Shown in pieces: positions 37,550 through 46,418 of a stretch of DNA of 64,000 nt (position 1 is its first letter; each line of letters opens with the position of its first letter). The stretch is from contig NZ_PEBU01000015.1 in assembly GCF_002887595.1 (NCBI RefSeq), positions 82,779 through 146,778 on the forward strand. Reading direction: 5' to 3'. Source of the DNA: Bowmanella denitrificans (GTDB lineage: Bacteria; Pseudomonadota; Gammaproteobacteria; Enterobacterales; Alteromonadaceae). The notes below the pieces were generated by a model. The model ran no database searches and was not told where the DNA came from. It saw nothing but the letters and a program-made list of their open reading frames with translations. The translations under genes were made by a program, and so were the position numbers.

Positions 37550-37966
37550 CTATTCTTTCGGGGCATACTGAGCAAATACTTCAGCGCCGGTCATATTGTG
37601 GGTTTGATTGGCAAAGCTGTAATAATGTGGTTTTTCATCGATAAAAATCTGATGATCCAAGGTAAAGTCAGATGACACTTCGAACAGGCCGGCCGAGACA
37701 ATATGCTGATTATTTTGTTTCAGCCGGTAAAACAGCGCACTGCCACATTTTTTGCAAAACGCCCGCTCTGCCCAGTCTGATGAGCTAAAGCGCTCAACAT
37801 TTTGCTCACCCGTAACTGTGAGTTCTGTACCAGCGTCAACCGCCAGAAAAGGACCGCCTACCCATTGCCTGCACATACTGCAGTGGCAAACGCCGACCTT
37901 TTGTTCAACCTGGCCTGTCACTGAGACGGCTCCACATAAACACTGACCCTTTGCGGAAATTTTCAT
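37550..37966 (-). CDS. GFA-domain (glutathione-dependent formaldehyde-activating-like) protein
   Basis: 138 residues. Zinc-binding pattern CLCGAV, CHCSMCRQW and FCKKCGSALF. Small GFA-only proteins bind zinc; activity on glutathione adducts is not assured. Its start overlaps the rhombosortase stop by 4 bases, so it is translated from the same transcript. Confidence 0.9.
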   Translation of the reverse strand: MKISAKGQCLCGAVSVTGQVEQKVGVCHCSMCRQWVGGPFLAVDAGTELTVTGEQNVERFSSSDWAERAFCKKCGSALFYRLKQNNQHIVSAGLFEVSSDFTLDHQIFIDEKPHYYSFANQTHNMTGAEVFAQYAPKE

Positions 37967-38562
37967 CTGGTTCTCCTTTTTTTGATGAAAGGGGTTAAGA
38001 CACTGGCAGCCAGTGCCAGCATCCCTGCCAGCGCACCGAAAAGGTGTGCATCAATGGCAACATTGGCGTTGATAAGCTTTGCCACTTCCTGGCTGGGACC
38101 TGCCCATTGTTCATATAATACTTTGCCCCATAATCCCATCAGCAGCAACCAGCCAGATTTTATGCCGTGGCGAATATCCATACCTGCACCCCAGACAAAC
38201 AAACCATGCAGAATCCCTGACAGGCCTACGTACCGAATAAGCTCGGGCGAACCCCAATACAAACCAATGCTGCAAATCAAGGCACAAAAGAGCATTAAGC
38301 CCAGGTAGGGAAAAAACCGGTAGTAATGGCCATGCAAAGCCCACAACAGCAACATCCCGGCTGCATTTAGCAATAAATGATTAAAGTTAGTGTGCAGCAG
38401 ATGTCCGCTTAACAGGCGCCACCATTCACCGCTTTGCAGCAGGGTACGAGCATATGTCAGATGCACCTGACTCCATGGCTCCAGGAAAAAAAGCAGGAAG
38501 CTGAGGAGCAGCACAAGCAGCGGGCCACTGAATTGTTGTGGCTGGCAAGGCAGTTTGAGCAT
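37963..38562 (-). CDS. rrtA: Rhombosortase (rhomboid-family intramembrane protease)
   Basis: 199 residues, about six membrane helices. Catalytic Ser115 (GLSGILHG) and His173 (DAHLFGALAG), and the conserved H-x3-N-x2-H segment LLHTNFNHLLLN. Rhombosortases process proteins that carry a GlyGly-CTERM tail. ATG 38562 is chosen: the longer frame to 38796 encodes a hydrophilic, unlikely N-terminus. No GlyGly-CTERM substrate is evident among the proteins of this window. Confidence 0.85.
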   Translation of the reverse strand: MLKLPCQPQQFSGPLLVLLLSFLLFFLEPWSQVHLTYARTLLQSGEWWRLLSGHLLHTNFNHLLLNAAGMLLLWALHGHYYRFFPYLGLMLFCALICSIGLYWGSPELIRYVGLSGILHGLFVWGAGMDIRHGIKSGWLLLMGLWGKVLYEQWAGPSQEVAKLINANVAIDAHLFGALAGMLALAASVLTPFIKKRRTR

Positions 38563-38676
38563 AACTAAATGATTCTGCGTAATTTTGCATATAATACGGT
38601 GCGAAAAACCAAAATGGAAACTGGCCCAGTCATAGCCGGGGCTGGTAAAGTGACAGAAAAATGACTGAGTAATAGC

Positions 38677-39441
38677 ATGTCTGACATCCTGCTGAAAAAA
38701 GAATCCCAGGTGCTTAAGATCCTGATTAACCGGCCGCACAAGAAAAATGCGTTGTCGATGCCAATGTATCAACACATGGCCATGGCTATTGAACAAGCCA
38801 AAGAAGATAACGAAATACGCGCCATTTTGATTGCCTCGACGGCAGATGATTTTACGGCGGGGAATGATTTAGCGGACTTTGCCGATTTTTCCGAACATGA
38901 GCAGATTGGCGACACAGTGCGCTTTATGAATGCACTGATGCATTGCCCTCTACCTGTGGTGGCCAAAGTGCAGGGCCTGGCTGTCGGCATAGGTACAACC
39001 ATGCTGCTGCATTGCGATCTTGTTTATTGTGCAGACAACAGTCGTTTTTCACTACCTTTTATCAATCTGGGTCTGGTACCTGAATATGCTTCCAGTTTCC
39101 TGCTGCCTAAATTGGCCGGTCATGCAAAGGCCGCCCAGTGGTTGATGTTAGGGGAATCCTTTAATGCTGAAGATGCAAAAGCCTTCGGTATGGTGAATCA
39201 GGTTTTTAACCTTGACCAGCTGAATATTGAGGTTGAAAAGGTATTGGCAAAGCTGGTGGCGAAACCCCGCCAGGCGATGGCACTGACCAAGGCACTGATG
39301 AAGTCCAATCTGGAAGAGGTAAATTTACATATGAACGAGGAATTGGACTTTTTTATTGAACAATTGCGCACACCTGCAGCCAAAGAAGCATTTGCTGCCT
39401 TTTTACAAAAGCGTCAGCCCGATCCGGATATTTACAACTAA
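38677..39441 (+). CDS. Enoyl-CoA hydratase/isomerase family protein
   Basis: 254-residue crotonase-fold protein: INRPHKKNALSMPMYQHM, TADDFTAGNDLADF and KVQGLAVGIGTTMLLHCDLVYC form the CoA and oxyanion site. The catalytic Glu of classical hydratases near PEYAS is followed by conserved neighbours, so hydratase or isomerase remains open. Divergent from the rhombosortase gene. Confidence 0.9.
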   Translation: MSDILLKKESQVLKILINRPHKKNALSMPMYQHMAMAIEQAKEDNEIRAILIASTADDFTAGNDLADFADFSEHEQIGDTVRFMNALMHCPLPVVAKVQGLAVGIGTTMLLHCDLVYCADNSRFSLPFINLGLVPEYASSFLLPKLAGHAKAAQWLMLGESFNAEDAKAFGMVNQVFNLDQLNIEVEKVLAKLVAKPRQAMALTKALMKSNLEEVNLHMNEELDFFIEQLRTPAAKEAFAAFLQKRQPDPDIYN

Positions 39442-39470
39442 TTATTATCAGCTATCGCGAGTTTTATACT

Positions 39471-41225
39471 TTGAAGGGGAAAGGTTTGTTTAGAGTCGGG
39501 TTTTTTCTGAGCTTGATGTTATGTATGCCTGTGGCTTTAGGACAGGGTAAGGTACTTGAGGACAGAGAGCCAGAAGCGGCCACTGGATTTGCCAATAAAT
39601 CGGCTGTAGTGGCAAAAGAGTTTATGGTCAGTGCGGCGAATCCATATGCTGCCTGGGCGGGAAAGAAGGCTTTGATGCAAGGAGGCAGTGCTATTGACGC
39701 TGCGATTGCTGTGCAAGCGATGTTAACTCTGGTTGAACCCCAAAGTTCGGGGATTGGCGGTGGTGCATTTATTCTTTACTGGGACAACGCTGCACAGACG
39801 CTTTATACCTATGACGGCAGGGAAACCGCTCCTCGGCAAACCAACGCGGCACATTTTTTACAAGATGGAAAGCCTATTCCCTGGCGCGATGCCATAGTGG
39901 GAGGTAGGGCAGTGGGGGTGCCGGGTGTATTACGTGCGTTGGAAATGGCCCATCAGAAGCACGGTAAATTACCCTGGATAAGCTTATTCCGCGATGCGGC
40001 CATAGCGGCTGAGGAAGGATTTAAAGTCTCGCCGCGTCTGGCAAGGTTAGTGGCTATGGAACTGCATCCCGGTCTGAAAGAGTTTATTGCCAGCAAAAAT
40101 TACTTCTACCCGGATGGTAAGCCTATTCAGGCTGGTGTGATCCGTAAGAACTTGCCACTGGCCCGCACCTTCAACACCATTGCCGAAAAAGGCGCTGACG
40201 CTTTTTATCAAGGCGAGCTGGCGGAGCGGATTGTTGCAGCGGTACAAAAAGCCAGTATCAACCCCGGTACACTGACCATGGCGGACTTGCAGGAATATAA
40301 AGCCAAGGCCCGCAGTCCGCTGTGTGGCGGTTATCGCAGTTACCGGGTGTGTGGTATGGCCCCCCCCAGTTCCGGCGGTGTGGCTACTTTGCAGATCCTG
40401 CGGATGCTGGAAGGTTTTGAGATGGGCCGTTTTGCCCCAAACGATCCCCAGGCACTGCATTTATTTACCCAGGCTTCCCGACTGGCATTTGCGGACAGGG
40501 AGAAATTCTCTGCTGATCCGGAGTTCTTCAGCCACCCAGTGGCAGCGATGATCAGCGGTTCTTATATTAAAGATCGCGCCAAGGCGATAAAGCCAGGTCA
40601 GGATATGGGCAAAGCTTTTGCTGGCGACCCGTTTCCACATGAAAAACTGGCCAGAGATAATGCCTATGAACTGCCTAATACCAGTCATATCTCTATTGTG
40701 GATGGCCAGGGCAATGCCTTGTCGATGACCACCAGTATTGAGATGGCCTTTGGCTCAGGCTTGATGGTAGAAGGATTTCTGCTTAACAACCAGATGACCG
40801 ATTTTTCTTTTGTGCCGGAAGTAAACCGTGCATTGGTGGCGAACAGGGTGGAACCGGGCAAAAGACCACGTAGTTCCATGAGTCCGACTATGGTGTTTAA
40901 CAAGCAGGGCGAGCTGTACCTGGTGGTGGGCTCCCCTGGTGGTAGCCGTATTATTGACTATGTAGCACAGACCTTGGTGGGGGTGTTGGACTGGCGGCTG
41001 GACATTCAACAAGCCATTAACCTGCCGAAAATCACTAACCGTAACGACTACACGGCGCTGGAAAAAGGCACAAGCCTCGAACAACATGCCGCTGAGTTTG
41101 AAAAATGGGGGCATAAAGTGCAGGTACAGGATCTCAACAGTGGTCTGCACGGTATTATGCTACTGGATGATAAGTTGATTGGTGGCGCAGACCCAAGGCG
41201 TGAAGGTGTCGCTGTCGGCTTATAA
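39471..41225 (+). CDS. ggt: Gamma-glutamyltransferase
   Basis: About 584 residues, an exported Ntn hydrolase that cleaves gamma-glutamyl compounds such as glutathione. Signal peptide in the first 25 residues; SGIGGGAFILYWD and the autocleavage/nucleophile Thr404 in LPNTSHISIVDG, and GSPGGSRIIDYVAQ near the C-terminus. The only upstream starts are TTGs (39471 or 39486); AGGGG lies before the second. The exact start is uncertain. A terminator follows. Confidence 0.92.
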   Translation: MKGKGLFRVGFFLSLMLCMPVALGQGKVLEDREPEAATGFANKSAVVAKEFMVSAANPYAAWAGKKALMQGGSAIDAAIAVQAMLTLVEPQSSGIGGGAFILYWDNAAQTLYTYDGRETAPRQTNAAHFLQDGKPIPWRDAIVGGRAVGVPGVLRALEMAHQKHGKLPWISLFRDAAIAAEEGFKVSPRLARLVAMELHPGLKEFIASKNYFYPDGKPIQAGVIRKNLPLARTFNTIAEKGADAFYQGELAERIVAAVQKASINPGTLTMADLQEYKAKARSPLCGGYRSYRVCGMAPPSSGGVATLQILRMLEGFEMGRFAPNDPQALHLFTQASRLAFADREKFSADPEFFSHPVAAMISGSYIKDRAKAIKPGQDMGKAFAGDPFPHEKLARDNAYELPNTSHISIVDGQGNALSMTTSIEMAFGSGLMVEGFLLNNQMTDFSFVPEVNRALVANRVEPGKRPRSSMSPTMVFNKQGELYLVVGSPGGSRIIDYVAQTLVGVLDWRLDIQQAINLPKITNRNDYTALEKGTSLEQHAAEFEKWGHKVQVQDLNSGLHGIMLLDDKLIGGADPRREGVAVGL

Positions 41226-41235
41226 TGGCTTTGGT

Positions 41236-41259
41236 GACCCGCCGTTGGCGGGTCTTTTC
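41236..41259 (+). terminator. Terminator downstream of ggt
   Basis: 8-bp stem GACCCGCC / GGCGGGTC with a 3-base loop, then TTTT. Confidence 0.85.
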
Positions 41260-41680
41260 GTAGTGCGTGTACCGGGTATGCTAACTTCTTGCCTATATTA
41301 CGCGTGAGCCCGGCCTCACTATCAACCCGATTGTTAGCACTTTGCTATTCCCTGCACCCGCTCCCAATGCGATAAACAATAAAACCGCCAGGAACAGTTG
41401 GCAGACTGTTCCAATTGCATAACGAAGTGTGACAGCCGAAATTCTTCTTGTTTTGTCAGCAAATGTCACCTCAGTGTCGGATTATTTTTCAACTTCATCC
41501 TCTTATATTTTTGGTTGAAATTTAACCTTTTGTTTTCGTTGTAGTAATTTGTGCTGGTGTAATTCTTGCTCACTGGCTGACGTCGTATCTTCGCGGCCAC
41601 CAGCAGGTTTTCGGTTGGCCATATCTTATGACCAGGGTTTGGTCGCGGTTTTTGCCAGGCCCTCATAAAAGGAATTTAGG
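41260..41680 (+). other. 421-bp intergenic region before the dockerin gene
   Basis: No credible gene: the longest frame (minus, 41466-41666) is AT-driven with no ribosome-binding site. The region is AT-rich toward the right and contains one perfect inverted repeat (41391-41412). It probably holds the promoter and leader of the large exported protein; AAGGAATT lies just before ATG 41681. Confidence 0.6.
41391..41412. promoter_or_regulatory. Perfect inverted repeat, candidate operator
   Basis: GGAACAGT (41391-41398), 6-base spacer, ACTGTTCC (41405-41412). No T-run follows, so it is not a normal terminator. Function not known. Confidence 0.4.
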
Positions 41681-44600
41681 ATGATTAATAAAGCACTGGG
41701 TCTGACGGCCCTGTTGTTAACCTCCTGTCACTGTCTGGCTGATGTGCCTGCTGCACAAGATGGTGACCGTGCTCAGGAAGCCAGCAGACAATTTAGTATT
41801 TTGTCGCGCTCTTCCCCATTTGACCCACCCACGACTAACAGCTTTGTGGCCGACGCTGGCCCTGGACTCGATACTGGCTGTACATTCAATAATAGTCCCG
41901 AACACCCGCTGATGATTGACGTTATGATCGATAAAGCGGTCGGGCCGGTGGATGCCAATGGATATCTGCAGGATGCCAATGCATTGATTGCTCAGGGCAT
42001 TATTCCCTCCACCGTCGGTATCCTGATGCCAGCTTATGATGTGGACGTTAATGGCAGTCCACCGCCAGAGCGTAATGAAGTGGTGTTCAACGGCGAGTCT
42101 CTGGGCACCCTGACCGGTGACAACGGCATTTGGAAGCTGAATAACTTTACCGTGGATGTGCGCAAGCTGAAATTTCCCGCTCCTGGTAGTGGCGCGTCAC
42201 AGGCTAACCGGGTGCAAATCAATATTGATACGCTGTCTTCCGGTCGCTGGTGTACTGCTATTGATTGGGTGGCGCTGAACCTGGAAATCAAACCCGTGGT
42301 TGCCCTGACACTGACCCCCAGCAATGGCAATCCGGTCTGGAAAGATGCTGCCACCCAAGTGACGGAGATTTTCTCCCAAAGCCTGGATGCGGCCTGCAAT
42401 CTTAGCGACGACACGTCCTCAGCCGCCGATAAGCCTTTCTCTGCAGCCAGCGATACAGCACTGGTAGATGTGGATACGCAGTTAAGTTCCTGTCCCAATG
42501 ATTTGCTTGATGATGCTGAGGTCCAGGCACAGTGGGCAATTCAAGGTACCTCCAAGCAGGGCAGTACGTCCTGGACCGGGGCGTCAGGTACAGTGTCTCT
42601 GGATGTGCCAGCAGAAATTGGCGCTTACAGTGTTACCTTTGATTACGAGGTCAATGGTGAGGCACTGCCAACCGTCACCCGTACCTTGTATGTGACTAAA
42701 AGTGCACCGACCATTGGTCGCCCTTTGGCTTATTGGTATGAGCAAGCCACTGACTGGGCCAATGGTGAGACAAGTGAAACACAGATCCTCAATAAAGTGT
42801 TGCAAGGCGTCTACAGTTACGGCAACAGTCATTGGGAGTATGGTTATCATTTTGGCGCTGCAACCAAATGCGATTGGCAACAATTGATGGCCGATCCGAT
42901 TACCTGCAATTACTCCGATTGTTACGTCTTCAGTGATGTATTTGAAAATATGTCAGGTCTATTGGGCGTCAGTGGACTTAATCCCGTGCGCAAAGTGGGA
43001 AGCGGTGCAAGAGGTAGCTTTATTACCAATGCCACGCCATCGCTGGATCCGGCATTTCCTGGCAGTGCTAAGCCTGTTGGCGGTAGCTACGACAGATACC
43101 TGTTTTCCAGCCACAGCCTGAGATTAAGAAGTGCCACTTACTATGATGCCACCTTTAACGGTCGGTATAGCAGTGATAGTGAGTTTATCGCCTGGAACAT
43201 TGAATCCGTGGCGTCGGATGCCAGGGGGCCGCACTTTACAACCCTTGAGGGGGCAAAAGTTTATCCGTTCTCGCCTGCAGTGCCGACCAAATATGAAACT
43301 GCCTGGGGGGCATATGAGTATTTAGCTCCGGTACCTATTGCGCCCATTGCACCACTTGTTTCAGCTCCAGAGCCTGAAGCAGTTGCAGTGGTGGCCGAAG
43401 CGCAGTTTGAGTCCATTGATGATGACGCTAATGGCGTATACGAGCAACTTCAGGCCAGAGTGATGGTGGATTTCCCCTCTGGTGGTTTCTACTTTATTCA
43501 GGCCTCGTTGCATAAAGGTGGATTACTGATAGCGAATCAAAGCCAGTTTGATGACTCAAGACCAGTTAGCCTGTTTTTCGATGTGGCAGGTGCTGGGCTG
43601 CATGAAGTGAGCTTGCGTTTCTCTGGTCAGCAAATTCTTGATTCTGGTGTAGATGGCCCTTATGAGGTCAGATTGCAAGGCGTTGGACCTGCGGGCACCA
43701 ATCTGGAAGTCACCGCCGTGTCATCCGCTTTAGACCATACCACCTTCGGTGAGAAACCTGTGGCAGTGCTTGGCGGGACTGACAACGCAGTCGACCTGGA
43801 CAGCGACGGTCTGTTTGACCTGCTCAGTGTTGCTGTGGAGCTACGTGCGTTTAACCCCGGTGACTATCAGGTTAAAGCGACTCTGCTTGGCATGGGCGGT
43901 ACCATACAGAACTTGTTGGTCCCTGTGACGCTTACTCAGGGCGTACAGAGCTTGAAGTTGGATTTCCAAGGGGTGGCAATTTACCGTGCGCAAACCGATG
44001 GCCCTTATGAAATAGTGGTCAATGTTACCGAGGATGACACCACGGTGGCCAGTTTGGTGTTGAATAGCCAGTCATATCAATATCTGCAATTTGAAGGATT
44101 GCTCGAGTTCAACGGTAATCTGCTGGCGCAGGGACTGGATACTAATAGCAATGGCAAATTTGAGCAGTTGCAAGTGGAGATCCCGGTGCTAACCCGTACT
44201 ACCGGCAACTTCCAGATTCGTGCCACCCTTAAAGACAGCAGCGCTAATAAGTCTATCGTGGCCAGCCAGAATGTACGCTTTGACAACAGTGCGATGACAC
44301 TCAGCTTCCTGTTTGACGGGCTTTCAATTCATGATTTGCAAATGGATGGACCTTATTCACTGACCCTGGTGTTAAGCCAGGATGCCAATGATTATGTGTC
44401 TGATGTGGTGTTGGTACCACAAATGACCCAGGCATTCAGTTATGAAGAGTTTGAAAGTGCAGGGCAAAACCAGTTGCTGAAGTTAAATGGCAACAACAGT
44501 GATCAAGGCATTGATAACAATGGCAACAGCCTGTTTGACATTCTGCAGGCAAGAATAGGCATTGATGTGGCCGCCGCGGGTACTTATACCTGGTCCGCCA

Positions 44601-45031
44601 GTTTGACCGACGTCAATGGCAACGACATAGAGATTGTATCCAGTCAGGGCTATCTGAACCTGGGAAGCCAGTCAATGACCTTTAACTTCTCGGGGCAGGC
44701 CATTGGCAGCAATGGTGTGGCCGGTCCGTACTTCGTTAAGAACCTGCTGGTGTTTAGTAATGCCGGTGCCAACCTGGTGTCTACCGAAGGCTCAATGACT
44801 CAGGCCTATGCCGCCAGCCAGTTTGAAGGCTATAGCGGGCAGGTGGAAGGCGATTTGGACAGTGACGGCGATGTGGACCGGCAGGACCTGCAGGTTTTGA
44901 TGGGCCAGTTAAACCAACCGGTTGATAGCCAAAATCAGGCCATGGATCTGAATCTGGATGGCGTGATCAGCATACTGGACGCACGTTTGCTAAGACTGCG
45001 CTGCACACGCGCCATGTGTGCAACTGAATAG
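41681..45031 (+). CDS. Exported transglutaminase-like protein with C-terminal dockerin
   Basis: 1116 residues. Signal peptide (about 1-20, ending CLADV). Residues 60-205 and 210-340 look like beta domains with paired cysteines. Residues 345-520 resemble a transglutaminase-like core: candidate Cys414 (SDCYVFSDVFENMSGLLG), His478 (FSSHSLRL) and Asp489 (YYDATFNG). Residues about 573-1045 hold four related beta-sandwich units opening with Asp/Asn-rich loops (DDDANGVYEQLQ, DLDSDGLFDLLS, DTNSNGKFEQLQ, DNNGNSLFDILQ). Residues 1057-1102 are a dockerin type I pair of calcium loops (DLDSDGDVDRQDL and DLNLDGVISILDA). The catalytic reading is inference; the dockerin is clear. A cohesin-like protein gene follows 66 bases later. 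Confidence 0.82.
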   Translation: MINKALGLTALLLTSCHCLADVPAAQDGDRAQEASRQFSILSRSSPFDPPTTNSFVADAGPGLDTGCTFNNSPEHPLMIDVMIDKAVGPVDANGYLQDANALIAQGIIPSTVGILMPAYDVDVNGSPPPERNEVVFNGESLGTLTGDNGIWKLNNFTVDVRKLKFPAPGSGASQANRVQINIDTLSSGRWCTAIDWVALNLEIKPVVALTLTPSNGNPVWKDAATQVTEIFSQSLDAACNLSDDTSSAADKPFSAASDTALVDVDTQLSSCPNDLLDDAEVQAQWAIQGTSKQGSTSWTGASGTVSLDVPAEIGAYSVTFDYEVNGEALPTVTRTLYVTKSAPTIGRPLAYWYEQATDWANGETSETQILNKVLQGVYSYGNSHWEYGYHFGAATKCDWQQLMADPITCNYSDCYVFSDVFENMSGLLGVSGLNPVRKVGSGARGSFITNATPSLDPAFPGSAKPVGGSYDRYLFSSHSLRLRSATYYDATFNGRYSSDSEFIAWNIESVASDARGPHFTTLEGAKVYPFSPAVPTKYETAWGAYEYLAPVPIAPIAPLVSAPEPEAVAVVAEAQFESIDDDANGVYEQLQARVMVDFPSGGFYFIQASLHKGGLLIANQSQFDDSRPVSLFFDVAGAGLHEVSLRFSGQQILDSGVDGPYEVRLQGVGPAGTNLEVTAVSSALDHTTFGEKPVAVLGGTDNAVDLDSDGLFDLLSVAVELRAFNPGDYQVKATLLGMGGTIQNLLVPVTLTQGVQSLKLDFQGVAIYRAQTDGPYEIVVNVTEDDTTVASLVLNSQSYQYLQFEGLLEFNGNLLAQGLDTNSNGKFEQLQVEIPVLTRTTGNFQIRATLKDSSANKSIVASQNVRFDNSAMTLSFLFDGLSIHDLQMDGPYSLTLVLSQDANDYVSDVVLVPQMTQAFSYEEFESAGQNQLLKLNGNNSDQGIDNNGNSLFDILQARIGIDVAAAGTYTWSASLTDVNGNDIEIVSSQGYLNLGSQSMTFNFSGQAIGSNGVAGPYFVKNLLVFSNAGANLVSTEGSMTQAYAASQFEGYSGQVEGDLDSDGDVDRQDLQVLMGQLNQPVDSQNQAMDLNLDGVISILDARLLRLRCTRAMCATE

Positions 45032-45097
45032 CCATCTGGCTTGCCCGGGGAGGCAGTGTGCCTCCCCGGATTTTATTTCAACCAAAAAGGACAGAAA

Positions 45098-45745
45098 ATG
45101 AAAAAACTCAATTTCCTTAAGGCCTTGCTGGGACTGACGGCACTGATTACCTGTGGTATCAGTCAGGCGGCGCTAATCACCGTTGTGCCGTCGCAAAGCA
45201 CGGTGTCAACCGGACAAAATATCAATCTGGATATTGTTATCAGTCAATTGGCCCCTGGGGGCGCCCCCTCGCTGTCGGGCTTCGATATCACGTTATCGTT
45301 TAACAACAGCCTCGCGGGGTTAGATACCAGCGATACCGACAGCGATGGCGTATTCGACGCAGTAGCAATTGATCCTGCCAGCCAACTGGATTTATTTGGT
45401 CTTGGCCTGAATATCCTGGGCACCAGGCTGCTGGCACCAGGCCAGCTACAAATTTTTGATTTATCTTTTGATTTGCCCACCGATCTTAACGATTTCCAGG
45501 CTAACAGCTTTGTGCTGGCCAGTCTGACGCTGGCCGCTCAGAGCCCTGGGTTGGTGGACTTTGTTTTGAATATCAATGGATTGGCCGATGGCATGGGTAA
45601 TGCCATTAGCAGTCAGGTTAATAATGCCTCAGTGCTTATTGAAGGTAGCACGGCTATTGATGAACCCTCGGCATTATTACTGTTGCTTTTGGGGATGATT
45701 TTACTCAGCCGTCGGCATAGAGCGGGGAAATATATCTCTGCATAA
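45098..45745 (+). CDS. Cohesin-like protein with PEP-CTERM-type tail
   Basis: 215 residues from ATG 45098, with AAAAAGG upstream. Signal peptide (about 1-25, ending SQAA). Residues about 26-185 fit a cohesin-type beta sandwich: VPSQSTVSTGQNINLDIVI, LSGFDITLSFNNSL, a closing stretch NNASVLIEG. The C-terminus is DEPSALLLLLL, a hydrophobic helix and SRRHR, the plan of a PEP-CTERM exosortase sorting signal with D in place of the first P. The upstream neighbour ends in a dockerin, so this is its likely binding partner at the cell surface. No exosortase gene is in the window. Confidence 0.78.
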   Translation: MKKLNFLKALLGLTALITCGISQAALITVVPSQSTVSTGQNINLDIVISQLAPGGAPSLSGFDITLSFNNSLAGLDTSDTDSDGVFDAVAIDPASQLDLFGLGLNILGTRLLAPGQLQIFDLSFDLPTDLNDFQANSFVLASLTLAAQSPGLVDFVLNINGLADGMGNAISSQVNNASVLIEGSTAIDEPSALLLLLLGMILLSRRHRAGKYISA

Positions 45746-45755
45746 AGCCATCTTT

Positions 45756-45925
45756 AACCACAGAGACACAGGGAACACAGAGTTTTCTGGGGCATATATT
45801 TTCCTGTGCTCTCTGCGGTGTAGCGGTGAGTGATGTTCTCCTCGTGTTTCTTATGATCTTTATGGTGATATTGGCGTTTTTAAAATTTGTACCGCCACGA
45901 AGAACACGAAAAGCACGAAGGAAGC
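45756..45925. repeat. Short interspersed CACAGAG/CACGAAG-type repeats
   Basis: AACCACAGAGACACAGGGAA (from 45756) recurs inverted as CCTGTGCTCTCTGCGGT (45803-45819), and a related CCACGAAGAACACGAAAAGC lies at 45893-45912. Such short motifs are scattered between genes of many Gammaproteobacteria. A 61-codon frame at 45826-46011 runs through them and is not considered a gene. Confidence 0.5.
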
Positions 45926-46039
45926 ATAAGTCAATTTACCAAACAGCAAAGGTCAACTGGATAAAGTACAAGGTGATACTTGGCGAAGTGGCCAATCCTG
46001 AAGCAAAATGACGAACTGTCTTCTGATACTTCACAATTT

Positions 46040-46393
46040 ATGCAAAACCCGGTAGTTATTTGTGTGGCGTTGCTGATTTGCAGCAATCTGTTTATGACGT
46101 TTGCCTGGTATGGTCATTTGAAAGGTATGAACAGCAAACCCTGGCTGATCGCGGCACTGGTGAGTTGGGGAATTGCATTATTTGAATACTTGTTGCAGGT
46201 GCCAGCTAATCGTATCGGATACACCGCAATGTCGGTAGGGCAGCTTAAAATTATTCAGGAAGTGATTACCTTAAGCCTGTTTGTGCCCTTTGCGGTGTTT
46301 TATCTTAAAGAGCCATTAAAACTGGATTACTTGTGGGCCGGACTGTGCCTTATGGGCGCGGTGTTTTTTATGTTCCGGGATAAGCTGGCCTGA
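46040..46393 (+). CDS. DUF486 (DMT-superfamily-like) membrane protein
   Basis: 117 residues, four membrane helices. The family's core is intact: ICSNLFMTFAWYGHLK, FEYLLQVPANRIGY and LKIIQEVITLSLFVPFAVFYL. ATG 46040 matches the usual start of this family. Function unknown; it resembles half of a drug/metabolite transporter. Confidence 0.9.
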   Translation: MQNPVVICVALLICSNLFMTFAWYGHLKGMNSKPWLIAALVSWGIALFEYLLQVPANRIGYTAMSVGQLKIIQEVITLSLFVPFAVFYLKEPLKLDYLWAGLCLMGAVFFMFRDKLA

Positions 46394-46418
46394 TATTGTA
46401 TGAAGGGCCATCTGGCCC

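Noticed and set aside
41466..41666. 66-codon minus-strand frame
   Set aside because: Lys/Asn-rich product of AT-rich intergenic sequence.
45826..46011. 61-codon frame with a hydrophobic start
   Set aside because: Runs through CACGAAG-type repeats; no ribosome-binding site.
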